DNA of 11,594 nt from Planctomycetota bacterium (GTDB lineage Bacteria > Planctomycetota > UBA1135 > UBA2386): positions 1-11,594 of the forward strand of contig CANGSN010000058.1 in assembly GCA_947455805.1 (NCBI GenBank), in the 5' to 3' direction. Shown here one piece after another: positions 1 through 6,025 of this stretch; within the stretch, counting starts at the first letter, position 1, and the number at the start of each line of letters is the position of its first letter. The translations under genes and the position numbers were made by a program. Under the pieces are notes generated by a model. It worked only from the letters and a program-made list of their open reading frames with translations. It was not told the origin of the DNA and did not search any database.

Positions 1-916
1 CGAACATGCGCACCATGCCGTCGGCGAACAGGAAGTGGCTCGCTTCGTCGGCGTGCGGGTTCGCCAGCCGGCCGCCGAAGCCGCCGATCTTCGCCAGCGC
101 CATGCCGATGCCGCGCGGATTGCGCGTGTACTGCACCGCCGCCGCGTCGGCGAGGAACTCGCGCTGGCGCGACACCGCGGCCTGGATCAGGCGCGCGAAG
201 AACACGCCGAGGTAGCCGATCAGCATCAGCACGACGCCGAACAGGGCGAGCGCCGCGGCGTCGTTCTTCTTGTTGCTGCGCGCCCGGCCGTAGCTGGCGC
301 TGCGCGCGAGCACGCGGCCGATGGTGGCGATGCAGACGATGCCGAACAGCACGCCCAGCAGCCGGATGTTCAACCGCATGTCGCCGTGGAACACGTGGCT
401 GAACTCGTGCGCGATGACGCCCTGCAGTTCGTCGCGGTCGAGCTGCTCGAGGCAGCCGCGCGTCACCGCCACCGCGGCGTCGGCTGGGCTCCAGCCGGCG
501 GCGAACGCGTTGATGCCGTCCTCGTCGTCGAGCACGAACACCTGCGGCACCGGCATGCCGGCGGCGATCGCCATCTCCTCGACGACGTTGCGCAGCACCT
601 GCTCCTGCGGGTCGTCGGGCCGCAGCGGCACTTCGCGGCCGCCGAGCATCGTCGCCACGCGCGCGCCGCCGCTGCGCAGCATCGCCGTCTTCCACAGCGT
701 GGCGCCGCCGACGACCACCAGCACGCCGCCGGCGACGCCGAAGAACAGCCCCGGCTCGAACCAGCCGCGCGCTTCGCCGGCGCCGACCAGGATGGCCTGG
801 ACCGCAGCGTAGATCGAGACCACGATCGCCAGCACCGCGAGCGCGAACAGCACCACCAGCTGCCCGCTCTTCTTCCGCGCGCGGTCCTGCTGGCCGAAGA
901 AGTCCATGCCGCTCAT
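1..916 (-). CDS. M48 family membrane zinc metalloprotease, C-terminus cut by window edge
   Basis: The 305 visible residues are the N-terminal part of an M48 peptidase. The frame stays open to the left edge, so the C-terminus is outside the window. A basic N-terminus (MSGMDFFGQQDRARKK) leads into a membrane segment at about residues 19-42, with a second at about 55-75. The zinc site is HEFSH at 170-174 (H170, E171, H174). The likely third ligand is E253 in REFLAD, and two further hydrophobic stretches lie between them (about 184-200 and 221-245). This matches the M48 (Ste24/HtpX clan) layout with the catalytic site facing the cytoplasm. The N-terminal pattern resembles the long, roughly 600-residue bacterial M48 proteins more than the short HtpX, which is inference because the end is missing. 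The ATG at 916 overlaps the upstream methyltransferase stop as ATGA and has GGAGG four bases upstream, so the two are probably translationally coupled. A quality-control role for membrane proteins is the family expectation; the substrate is unknown. Confidence 0.93.
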   Translation of the reverse strand, partial: MSGMDFFGQQDRARKKSGQLVVLFALAVLAIVVSIYAAVQAILVGAGEARGWFEPGLFFGVAGGVLVVVGGATLWKTAMLRSGGARVATMLGGREVPLRPDDPQEQVLRNVVEEMAIAAGMPVPQVFVLDDEDGINAFAAGWSPADAAVAVTRGCLEQLDRDELQGVIAHEFSHVFHGDMRLNIRLLGVLFGIVCIATIGRVLARSASYGRARSNKKNDAAALALFGVVLMLIGYLGVFFARLIQAAVSRQREFLADAAAVQYTRNPRGIGMALAKIGGFGGRLANPHADEASHFLFADGMVRMF

Positions 917-1551
917 GGCGCCTCCAGTTCGAAGAACGCCACCGGCGCACGCTTGGCGACGAACACGCCGCCGCCGGCGGTGCGGAAGTGCTTCTGCAGC
1001 CGCTGGCGGTACCAGGCGCCGGTGCGCAGGTGCACGTCGCCGTCGGTGCGCTTCTGGTCGCAGTTCTCGCGCCAGTCGCGCGCCGTGAGCGCCTCGAGGT
1101 AGAGCGCGCCGTCGCACCAGCGTGCGAGGTTCTGCAGCGCGCGGGCGGCGGCGCGGTCGTCGAGATACTGCAGCACGCCCTGGCAGACGACCAGGTCGAA
1201 GCGTTGCCGCCCGAACGCGGCTTGCGGGTCGAAGTCGACCACCGAGCCCTGCGTCCAGCCGAAGCGTTCGCACAGGTGGGTGCTGAACTCGACGCCGTGG
1301 TACTTCGCGCGCGGCCACGACGAGTTCGCCGCGGTGCGCCAGTGGCCGTGGCCGCAGCCGACGTCGAGGATCGTGCGCACGTCGAGGTCGAGGTAGCGCA
1401 GGTAGGCGGCGACGAAGCCCGCCAGCACGGACACGCCCTCGGCGTCGGCGACGCGCGTCGCCGGGTCGTCGTAGAAGCGGCGGTAGTACTCCGGGCCGAA
1501 GCGATCGGGCGTCGCGGCCGGGACGGAGCTGCGGCGGGGGCTCTTCTGCAT
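913..1551 (-). CDS. class I SAM-dependent methyltransferase
   Basis: This is a 212-residue protein with the Rossmann-type methyltransferase signature. Motif I is ILDVGCGHGHW (61-71), which binds SAM. The acidic residue after strand 2 is probably E88 (HGVEFS), and the motif IV region is FDLVVCQGVLQYLDD (118-132). The layout matches Methyltransf_11/25-type small-molecule or generic methyltransferases; the substrate cannot be told. The open frame extends upstream to 2037, but that extension is low-complexity Arg/Ala/Pro sequence antisense to infA and its leader. The ATG at 1551 (MQKSPRRSS), about 60 residues before motif I, is therefore the better start. No clear Shine-Dalgarno sequence precedes it. 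Its TGA (915-913) overlaps the ATG of the M48 gene, so the two form an operon. Whether the methyltransferase acts with the protease is unknown. Confidence 0.87.
   Translation of the reverse strand: MQKSPRRSSVPAATPDRFGPEYYRRFYDDPATRVADAEGVSVLAGFVAAYLRYLDLDVRTILDVGCGHGHWRTAANSSWPRAKYHGVEFSTHLCERFGWTQGSVVDFDPQAAFGRQRFDLVVCQGVLQYLDDRAAARALQNLARWCDGALYLEALTARDWRENCDQKRTDGDVHLRTGAWYRQRLQKHFRTAGGGVFVAKRAPVAFFELEAP
921..925 (-). promoter_or_regulatory. Shine-Dalgarno site for the M48 protease gene
   Basis: The minus strand reads GGAGG four bases before the ATG at 916. It lies inside the last codons of the methyltransferase gene. It supports the first of two nearby ATGs (916 rather than 907) as the start. 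It is one of the few strong ribosome binding sites in the window. Confidence 0.7.
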
Positions 1552-1688
1552 CGCGGCTCGGCATCGTGGCGGCGGCGGCCGTCGGATGCCACGGCGAGAG
1601 CTGGCCGCAGCGATGCTTGCCGCATCGGCAGGCAGTCGCTCCGGGCCCCGAAGTGCGTGGGCTGGCAGCCGATGCTTCGCCGCGCGCG

Positions 1689-1704
1689 TTCGCCACGTGG
1701 CGAA
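1689..1704. promoter_or_regulatory. 16-bp perfect palindrome, candidate operator
   Basis: The sequence TTCGCCACGTGGCGAA reads identically on both strands, with CACGTG at the centre. It lies in the non-coding divergent region, about 138 bases upstream of the methyltransferase start and 79 bases upstream of the candidate infA -10 box. A perfect inverted repeat with no spacer fits a homodimeric DNA-binding protein site better than a transcript hairpin, because it leaves no loop. The regulator is unknown. Confidence 0.4.
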
Positions 1705-1782
1705 GGACCTCGCGCGCCACCGCCGCCGGCTGGGCCTGGACCTGTGATCCGCCGCCCACCGTTCCTGCCGACTCGGGCCCGC

Positions 1783-1812
1783 TTGCCGAAATCGCCTCGT
1801 GCCTCCTAAGAT
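1783..1812 (+). promoter_or_regulatory. candidate sigma-70-type promoter for infA
   Basis: TTGCCG (1783-1788, four of six matches to TTGACA) is followed after 18 bases by TAAGAT (1807-1812, four of six to TATAAT). A start near 1819 would give infA a leader of about 94 bases. It stands out in this GC-rich region because TAAGAT is one of the few A/T-rich hexamers upstream of infA. This is inference from pattern only. Confidence 0.42.
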
Positions 1813-1856
1813 CCTCGCCCTCGAGTTCCCGGTGTCGGGGGCCGATCCAAGCGTGC

Positions 1857-1874
1857 GCCGGCTGTGGCTCCGGC
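1857..1874 (+). other. GC hairpin in the infA leader
   Basis: GCCGG (1857-1861) pairs with CCGGC (1870-1874) around an eight-base loop. The stem can be extended outward by three pairs, one of them G-U, past a C/A mismatch. It ends about 38 bases before the infA start and would lie in the leader if the promoter at 1783-1812 is used. A stem this size can occur by chance at this GC content. Confidence 0.25.
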
Positions 1875-1903
1875 ACATGACGTCCTTGTCGACTGCGCCA
1901 CGT

Positions 1904-1907
1904 GGAG
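1904..1907 (+). promoter_or_regulatory. Shine-Dalgarno site setting the infA GTG start
   Basis: GGAG sits five bases before GTG at 1913. It decides in favour of the GTG start over the in-frame ATG at 1877, which would add 12 non-family residues to IF-1. Confidence 0.6.
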
Positions 1908-1912
1908 TCGTT

Positions 1913-2128
1913 GTGCCCAAAGAAGAAGCGATTGTCCTGGATGGCACGGTCGTCGAGACCCTCGCCAACACGAAGTTCCGCATCCAAGTCGAAGGCGGAC
2001 ACACGGTCCTGGCCCACATCTCCGGCAAGATGCGCAAGAACTACATCCGCATCATCCCGGGAGACCGCGTCACCGTCGAACTGTCCCCCTACGACCTGAC
2101 CCGCGGCCGCATCACCTACCGCGCGTGA
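1913..2128 (+). CDS. infA: translation initiation factor IF-1
   Basis: The 71-residue product has the length and sequence of IF-1. It starts MPKEEAIVLDGTVVETLANT, contains HTVLAHISGKMRKNYIRI and ends in GDRVTVELSPYDLTRGRITY plus two residues. It is a single S1/OB-fold domain that binds the 30S A site and works with IF-2 and IF-3 in selecting initiator tRNA. The GTG start at 1913 gives the canonical MPKEE N-terminus and has GGAG five bases upstream; an in-frame ATG at 1877 exists but is less likely. In many bacteria infA lies near ribosomal protein genes or secY, whereas here it stands alone with a GNAT acetyltransferase. Its TGA overlaps the next gene's GTG start as GTGA, suggesting coupled translation. 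No residue unusual for the family is evident. Confidence 0.97.
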   Translation: MPKEEAIVLDGTVVETLANTKFRIQVEGGHTVLAHISGKMRKNYIRIIPGDRVTVELSPYDLTRGRITYRA

Positions 2129-2613
2129 GCGTCGGTCCGGTGCGCGCAGCGACGCCGGCCGACGTGCCGACGATCGCGCGCTTCATCCGCGAACTCGCGC
2201 GCTACGAGCAGCTCGAGCACCAGCTCGACCTCGACGAGGCGCGCCTCCGCGACCACTTGTTCGGCCAGCACCCCGCCTGTGGTGCGCTGATCGCCGAAGC
2301 CTCTGGCGTGCCTGCGGGTTTCGCCCTGTGGTTCCAGACCTACTCGACGTTCCGCACGCGTCCGTGCTTGCACCTCGAGGACCTGTTCGTGCTGCCGGAG
2401 TTCCGCGATCGCGGCCTCGGCCTCGCCCTGCTGCGCGAACTCGCCGCGGTCGCCGTCGCACGCGATTGCCCGCGCCTCGACTGGCAGGTGCTGGATTGGA
2501 ACGCGCCCGCGATCGGCTTCTACGAGAAGCAGGGGGCGCGCGTGCTGCCCGACTGGCGTGTGTGCCGGCTCGACGGCGACGCGCTGCAGAAGGTCGCTGC
2601 CGCCGCGCGTTGA
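2125..2613 (+). CDS. GNAT family N-acetyltransferase, spermidine/diamine-acetyltransferase-like
   Basis: This 162-residue protein is a full GNAT domain. It starts with VRAATPADVPTIARFIRELA, continues with CLHLEDLFVLPEFRDRGLG (81-99), where RDRGLG is the acetyl-CoA pyrophosphate-binding motif A (R/Q-x-x-G-x-G), and then WQVLDWNAPAIGFYEKQGA (120-138), with Y133 at the usual general-acid position. The ALWF..YSTF stretch (68-76) followed by the LEDLFV segment is typical of SSAT-like polyamine or thialysine acetyltransferases, so a small amine acceptor is likely. The actual substrate is not shown by the sequence. The start is GTG at 2125, overlapping the infA stop by four bases (GTGA). An ATG start in this frame would lie far back inside infA. 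It probably depends on the infA transcript. The next gene is convergent, 61 bases away. Confidence 0.92.
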   Translation: MSVGPVRAATPADVPTIARFIRELARYEQLEHQLDLDEARLRDHLFGQHPACGALIAEASGVPAGFALWFQTYSTFRTRPCLHLEDLFVLPEFRDRGLGLALLRELAAVAVARDCPRLDWQVLDWNAPAIGFYEKQGARVLPDWRVCRLDGDALQKVAAAAR

Positions 2614-2674
2614 GTCCGGCGGCGGGCGCGGGCGGTGGCTCGCTCGCTCTCGAGTGTCGGCGCGACGCAGTGCC

Positions 2675-5600
2675 TCACTGGGGGCGCACGGTGGCTGCTT
2701 CTCCGGATCGGATCGTGATCGTGCCGTCGGCCGAGCGTGATTCGCCACCCGTCGCCGGCCAGAAGCGCATCCGCCAACGGCGTTCGCCGGTCGCCGCGCG
2801 CACTGGGAACTGGCGCGCGGCGTCGGGACCCGGCGCCGCGAACTTCTCCTCGAGCGCCGTGTGCCACGTGTCGCCGTCGGCTAGATCCAGCTCGAACCAG
2901 CCGGCGGGCCAACTCGCTGGCACCTCCACGGTCAGGGTGCCGAAGGGCACGAGACGCAGCGTGACTTCGGTCTCGGTGCCGGGCGATGCCGTGAACCAGG
3001 CTTCGCCGAACAGCGTCTCGTGCAGGACGACCAGTCGTCGCGGCGTGAGCGCCGTGACCCCGTCGAGGCGGAACGTCATCGCGCCTCCGACGATGACCAC
3101 GCCGGTGTTCTCGGTCAGTTGTCTCGGCCGGCCGTTTGCATCCAGCGCGTTCATCTGGGCCCGTTCGCCTTCGCCTTCGAGGTGGAGCAGGATGCCTTGC
3201 CCCTGCATGCGAGCCAGGGCCTCGGCTGGCAGCGCCGAAGTGTCGACCGTGCAGACCACGCTGCCGGTCGGCCACAGCGTGACGCGCTCGTTGTGCTGCG
3301 TGCCGGACACGGGCACCTCGAAGTCGTGCACGCAGCATCGTCCGCCTTCGGCGCGCACGAGAGCCCGGTAACGACCGGAAGGGATCGCCGCGAACGAGGC
3401 TGAACCGTGGGCCAGGGTCGGCTCGACGGACAAGACCGACCACTCACCACTCTTCGGCATCAACTCGACCTCGGTCGGCGACACCGGGCTCTGGCTGCTG
3501 CCGTCGACGAGTTCGAGGCGCAGGTCGAGCAATGGGCTCCGGACGCGGGCCAGCACTATGACGACGCCCTCGCGTTGGCGGAGCGTGAGATCCGTCGGCA
3601 AGCGCCACCTGGTCCAGGGCTTCGGCGGCGTGATGCGCAGTTGGTTGTGCTCGGTCGTGGCGTCGGGGAAGGAGAACGCGCCGTCCGCCGCGGTCCGCTC
3701 CGGTTGGCTGGGGTAATACGTGCCACTCTGCACGCCCAGCAGCACCTCGACGGCAGCGACCGGGGCGCCGAGGTCGTCGACGACGCGTCCCGTCACGGCC
3801 GACCGCTCGTCGACGACGAAGGTTCGCTCGACGACGCCTTCGCCATCGTGGTTGACGGCCAGCACCTGGCGAGGAACTGTTTCCCCCCTGAGTTCGAGCC
3901 AGGCCTCCCCCGTGGGCACCGCTTCGATCAAGCAACGGCCGTCGTCGTCGGTCGTGCTGTCACGGCGGGCGTCGAAGCTGACGCCGCGGATCGAGATGCC
4001 GCGCAGCGGGCGCCCGGCGCGCGTCAGCACCGTGGCCCGCAGGTCGAAGGTGCGAGGCCGCAGCAGCGTCACCACGACTTCGCCGTCATGGCCCGGCAGG
4101 ACGTCGAGACTGTTCGTCACGAAGCCCTCCCGCTCCACCGTGACCAGCATGCCCGAGGGCCGATGCTCGCGGTTGGCCTCGCGGATGCGCGCGTCGTCGA
4201 TGCGCGGCAGGGCAGCGAAGCGCACGGTGCCGTCGGTGTCGCTCACGCGATGCAGCAGGGCGAGGTTCTCCGGAGTCCGAGCGACGTAGGCTTGATGGGA
4301 GTCGCGCCACATCGGGGCGAGGCCGATCGGCAGGAAGTGCGGCGTCGTCTGCACGGTTGCGCCCGCGATCGGCTGCCCGTCCTCGCCGACGATGCGCAAG
4401 CGAACGGCATCGCCCGCCAGTAGCGACAGCGTCTGCCGCGGCAGCGTCGTCTGTCCGGCGGCGAACTCGAGGTCGAGCCAACCAAGTCCCGACGCGCCGA
4501 CCGCCACCAGGACGAGCTTGCCCGTGCGGCCCGCGGCGAGGCGTTCGGCCAGCGCGAACTCACCGCCCGATTCGGCATGACCGACCGTGCGTCCACCGTC
4601 CATCAGGCTCCAGCTGCCTTGCCGTGCAGGATCGACGACGAGCAAGCGCGCGCGCTGTCGCAGTGGCGCCCCATCCGCCTCCACGATGCGGCCAGCGACG
4701 GCGACACCGCGTTCCAGCGTCAAGGTGCCGAGATCGACTCGGCCGTCGCGAACAGTAGAGGCATCGCCGTGGTAGAGCTGAACCTCGCGCACTGCCCACC
4801 CAGGCGCAGCTGCCAGTGCGAACGAGAACGGCAGCCGGTCCTGGTGCCGCGGTGCGTCAACGGCGAACGTGCCGTCGTCGGCCGTCGGCGCGGTGACCTC
4901 CGCGATCAGCGATCTGGGCTCGCGGTGCGCGAGGCGCAGCTGCGCGTTCGCGATCGGCAAGCCATCGTCGCCGAGGATCCGTCCGACAACCGTGCAGCGC
5001 GGTGGCGCATCCGCCGACTCTCGCGGCAGCGGCGCGGCAGATCCGGCGTTCGTGTGCGCTTGGTCCCGTTGCTGCTGCTCGTCGCTTGGCGACGTCGCAA
5101 CGATGCGTGTGGTCGCCGGTTCGTCCGGCCTGACTGGGGCACCCGGTCGCGCCGTGAGCCAAGGCCACAACAGCAGGCCGATGCCGATCCCGAACAGCAG
5201 CAACAGGGTCTTCATTGTCGTGAGGGCCAAGGGCAGCAGGGCGGCGAACGTCAGATTGGTGCCGGCCACTGCGGTGGCGCCGACCGCGGGCACTGCGAAC
5301 GGCGCCAGCGCCACGATCCACTGTCGGCGATCGCCGCTCGTCGCATCGAGGCGTTGGCGCAGTTCGCCGAGCCCACGCTGCAGGCGGGACTTGACCGTGG
5401 CCACCGGGATGCCGAGCCGGCGTGCGATCGCGCGCGGCGGTAGGTCGTGCCAGAACCTCAGCACCAGCGTGCTCCGGTACGGTTCGCCGACCTGCTGCAT
5501 CGCGACGGCCACCAGGCGGTGGGTTTCGATCTGGGCTGCCACGGCGTCGGTCGCAGGCGCCGGCTCAGGCGTGGGCAGTCCCGCATGCCGCTGTCGCCGG

Positions 5601-5824
5601 CGCACGAGATCGCGCAGCCGACGGCGCGCGAAGTTCTGCACGATGCGGGTCAGCCAACCGTCGTGCTGGCCTCCCGTTCGGCGGAGTGCGGTCATCAGCG
5701 CGTCCTGAACGGCGTCTTCTGCGCCGTCGACGTCGCGCAGCACGGCGCGGGCGATCGCGAACAGGGCGCGGCCCTGCTGCAGCAGCTGGAGTTCGTTCGG
5801 CGGCGGCTCGGGCGATGCGGTCAT
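2675..5824 (-). CDS. ECF sigma factor fused to membrane segment and carboxypeptidase-regulatory-like repeat region
   Basis: This 1049-residue protein begins as an ECF sigma-70 factor. Region 2 spans about 14-80 (LFAIARAVLRDVDGAEDAVQ, then DGWLTRIVQNFARRRLRD). Region 4 spans about 102-156 (GEPYRSTLVLRF, then PPRAIARRLGIPVATVKSRL, a helix-turn-helix). A hydrophobic stretch follows (about 169-224), broken only by K205, which could be one or two membrane passes. After a Q/S/A/P-rich linker (about 226-276) come roughly 770 residues of beta-sandwich-type sequence. At least five units show the carboxypeptidase-regulatory-like pattern xGRIxxxDGxPIxxAxxxL (starting about 277, 373, 470, 591 and 674). 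Three or so weaker units follow to the C-terminus. The sigma half should direct RNA polymerase, and the repeats are of a kind usually found outside the cytoplasm. No Shine-Dalgarno is visible before the ATG at 5824, which a small hairpin abuts. No anti-sigma gene is adjacent. ECF factors with long C-terminal extensions are known in Planctomycetota. Confidence 0.9.
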   Translation of the reverse strand: MTASPEPPPNELQLLQQGRALFAIARAVLRDVDGAEDAVQDALMTALRRTGGQHDGWLTRIVQNFARRRLRDLVRRRQRHAGLPTPEPAPATDAVAAQIETHRLVAVAMQQVGEPYRSTLVLRFWHDLPPRAIARRLGIPVATVKSRLQRGLGELRQRLDATSGDRRQWIVALAPFAVPAVGATAVAGTNLTFAALLPLALTTMKTLLLLFGIGIGLLLWPWLTARPGAPVRPDEPATTRIVATSPSDEQQQRDQAHTNAGSAAPLPRESADAPPRCTVVGRILGDDGLPIANAQLRLAHREPRSLIAEVTAPTADDGTFAVDAPRHQDRLPFSFALAAAPGWAVREVQLYHGDASTVRDGRVDLGTLTLERGVAVAGRIVEADGAPLRQRARLLVVDPARQGSWSLMDGGRTVGHAESGGEFALAERLAAGRTGKLVLVAVGASGLGWLDLEFAAGQTTLPRQTLSLLAGDAVRLRIVGEDGQPIAGATVQTTPHFLPIGLAPMWRDSHQAYVARTPENLALLHRVSDTDGTVRFAALPRIDDARIREANREHRPSGMLVTVEREGFVTNSLDVLPGHDGEVVVTLLRPRTFDLRATVLTRAGRPLRGISIRGVSFDARRDSTTDDDGRCLIEAVPTGEAWLELRGETVPRQVLAVNHDGEGVVERTFVVDERSAVTGRVVDDLGAPVAAVEVLLGVQSGTYYPSQPERTAADGAFSFPDATTEHNQLRITPPKPWTRWRLPTDLTLRQREGVVIVLARVRSPLLDLRLELVDGSSQSPVSPTEVELMPKSGEWSVLSVEPTLAHGSASFAAIPSGRYRALVRAEGGRCCVHDFEVPVSGTQHNERVTLWPTGSVVCTVDTSALPAEALARMQGQGILLHLEGEGERAQMNALDANGRPRQLTENTGVVIVGGAMTFRLDGVTALTPRRLVVLHETLFGEAWFTASPGTETEVTLRLVPFGTLTVEVPASWPAGWFELDLADGDTWHTALEEKFAAPGPDAARQFPVRAATGERRWRMRFWPATGGESRSADGTITIRSGEAATVRPQ

Positions 5825-5838
5825 CGGGCGTGTGCCCG
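5825..5838 (-). other. small hairpin abutting the sigma-fusion start codon
   Basis: On the minus strand CGGGC, loop ACAC, GCCCG ends directly at the ATG at 5824. This five-pair GC stem occupies the place where a Shine-Dalgarno sequence would be expected. It could lower initiation, or it may be chance in GC-rich DNA. Confidence 0.25.
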
Positions 5839-5961
5839 GATGATCCCGCGACGCACCGTTCGGATGCAGGAAATGCCGCGCGCTGCCCCTTCGCTCCGTA
5901 GTGCCATTCGCGCTGACTGCGCTCCCCGAGGGATGGAAACGCGGCCACCGTCATCGCCGTT

Positions 5962-5993
5962 GAGCCGCGACCGCTGCGGTCGTCGGCTCCTAC
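5962..5993 (-). repeat. REP-like GTAG hairpin element
   Basis: On the minus strand GTAG (5993-5990) is followed at once by a stem. GAGCCG pairs with CGGCTC and CGACCG pairs with CGGTCG, around a three-base loop and with one bulged base (28 bases in all). A GTAG tetranucleotide at the foot of an imperfect palindrome is the hallmark of bacterial REP elements mobilised by REP-associated tyrosine transposases (RAYTs, TnpA-REP). There is no T run, so it is not a canonical intrinsic terminator. It lies 33 bases past the stop codon of the 6026-7279 gene, a typical REP location. Only one clear copy is in the window, so the repeat status is inferred. Confidence 0.45.
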
Positions 5994-6025
5994 CGGGCGG
6001 GCGATGCCAACACCCTCGCGACCCT

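Larger units (their letters stand above)
1552..1912. other. gene-free divergent region between methyltransferase and infA
   Basis: This 361-base stretch separates the minus-strand methyltransferase from plus-strand infA. Reading frames crossing it are low-complexity and show no recognisable domain. It contains a 16-bp perfect palindrome (1689-1704), a promoter-like pair facing infA (1783-1812) and a GC hairpin in the infA leader (1857-1874), listed separately. I see no tRNA or known riboswitch in it. Confidence 0.6.

Noticed and set aside
35..1102. Long plus-strand open frame rich in Ala, Arg, His and Gln
   Set aside because: It is antisense to the M48 protease and the methyltransferase, which carry clear catalytic motifs; GC-rich codon bias leaves the complementary strand free of stops.
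1552..2037. N-terminal extension of the methyltransferase frame
   Set aside because: It is low-complexity, runs antisense through infA and has no domain; the start at 1551 gives a normal methyltransferase.
2668..2680. CAGTG, CCT, CACTG hairpin at the end of the sigma-fusion gene as a terminator between convergent genes
   Set aside because: Only five pairs with a three-base loop and no T run; too weak to call.
2675..5824. Frameshift joining two separate genes as the source of the sigma fusion
   Set aside because: The frame is continuous, the membrane segment joins the halves naturally, and similar planctomycete ECF extensions are known; no sign of a break in the sequence.
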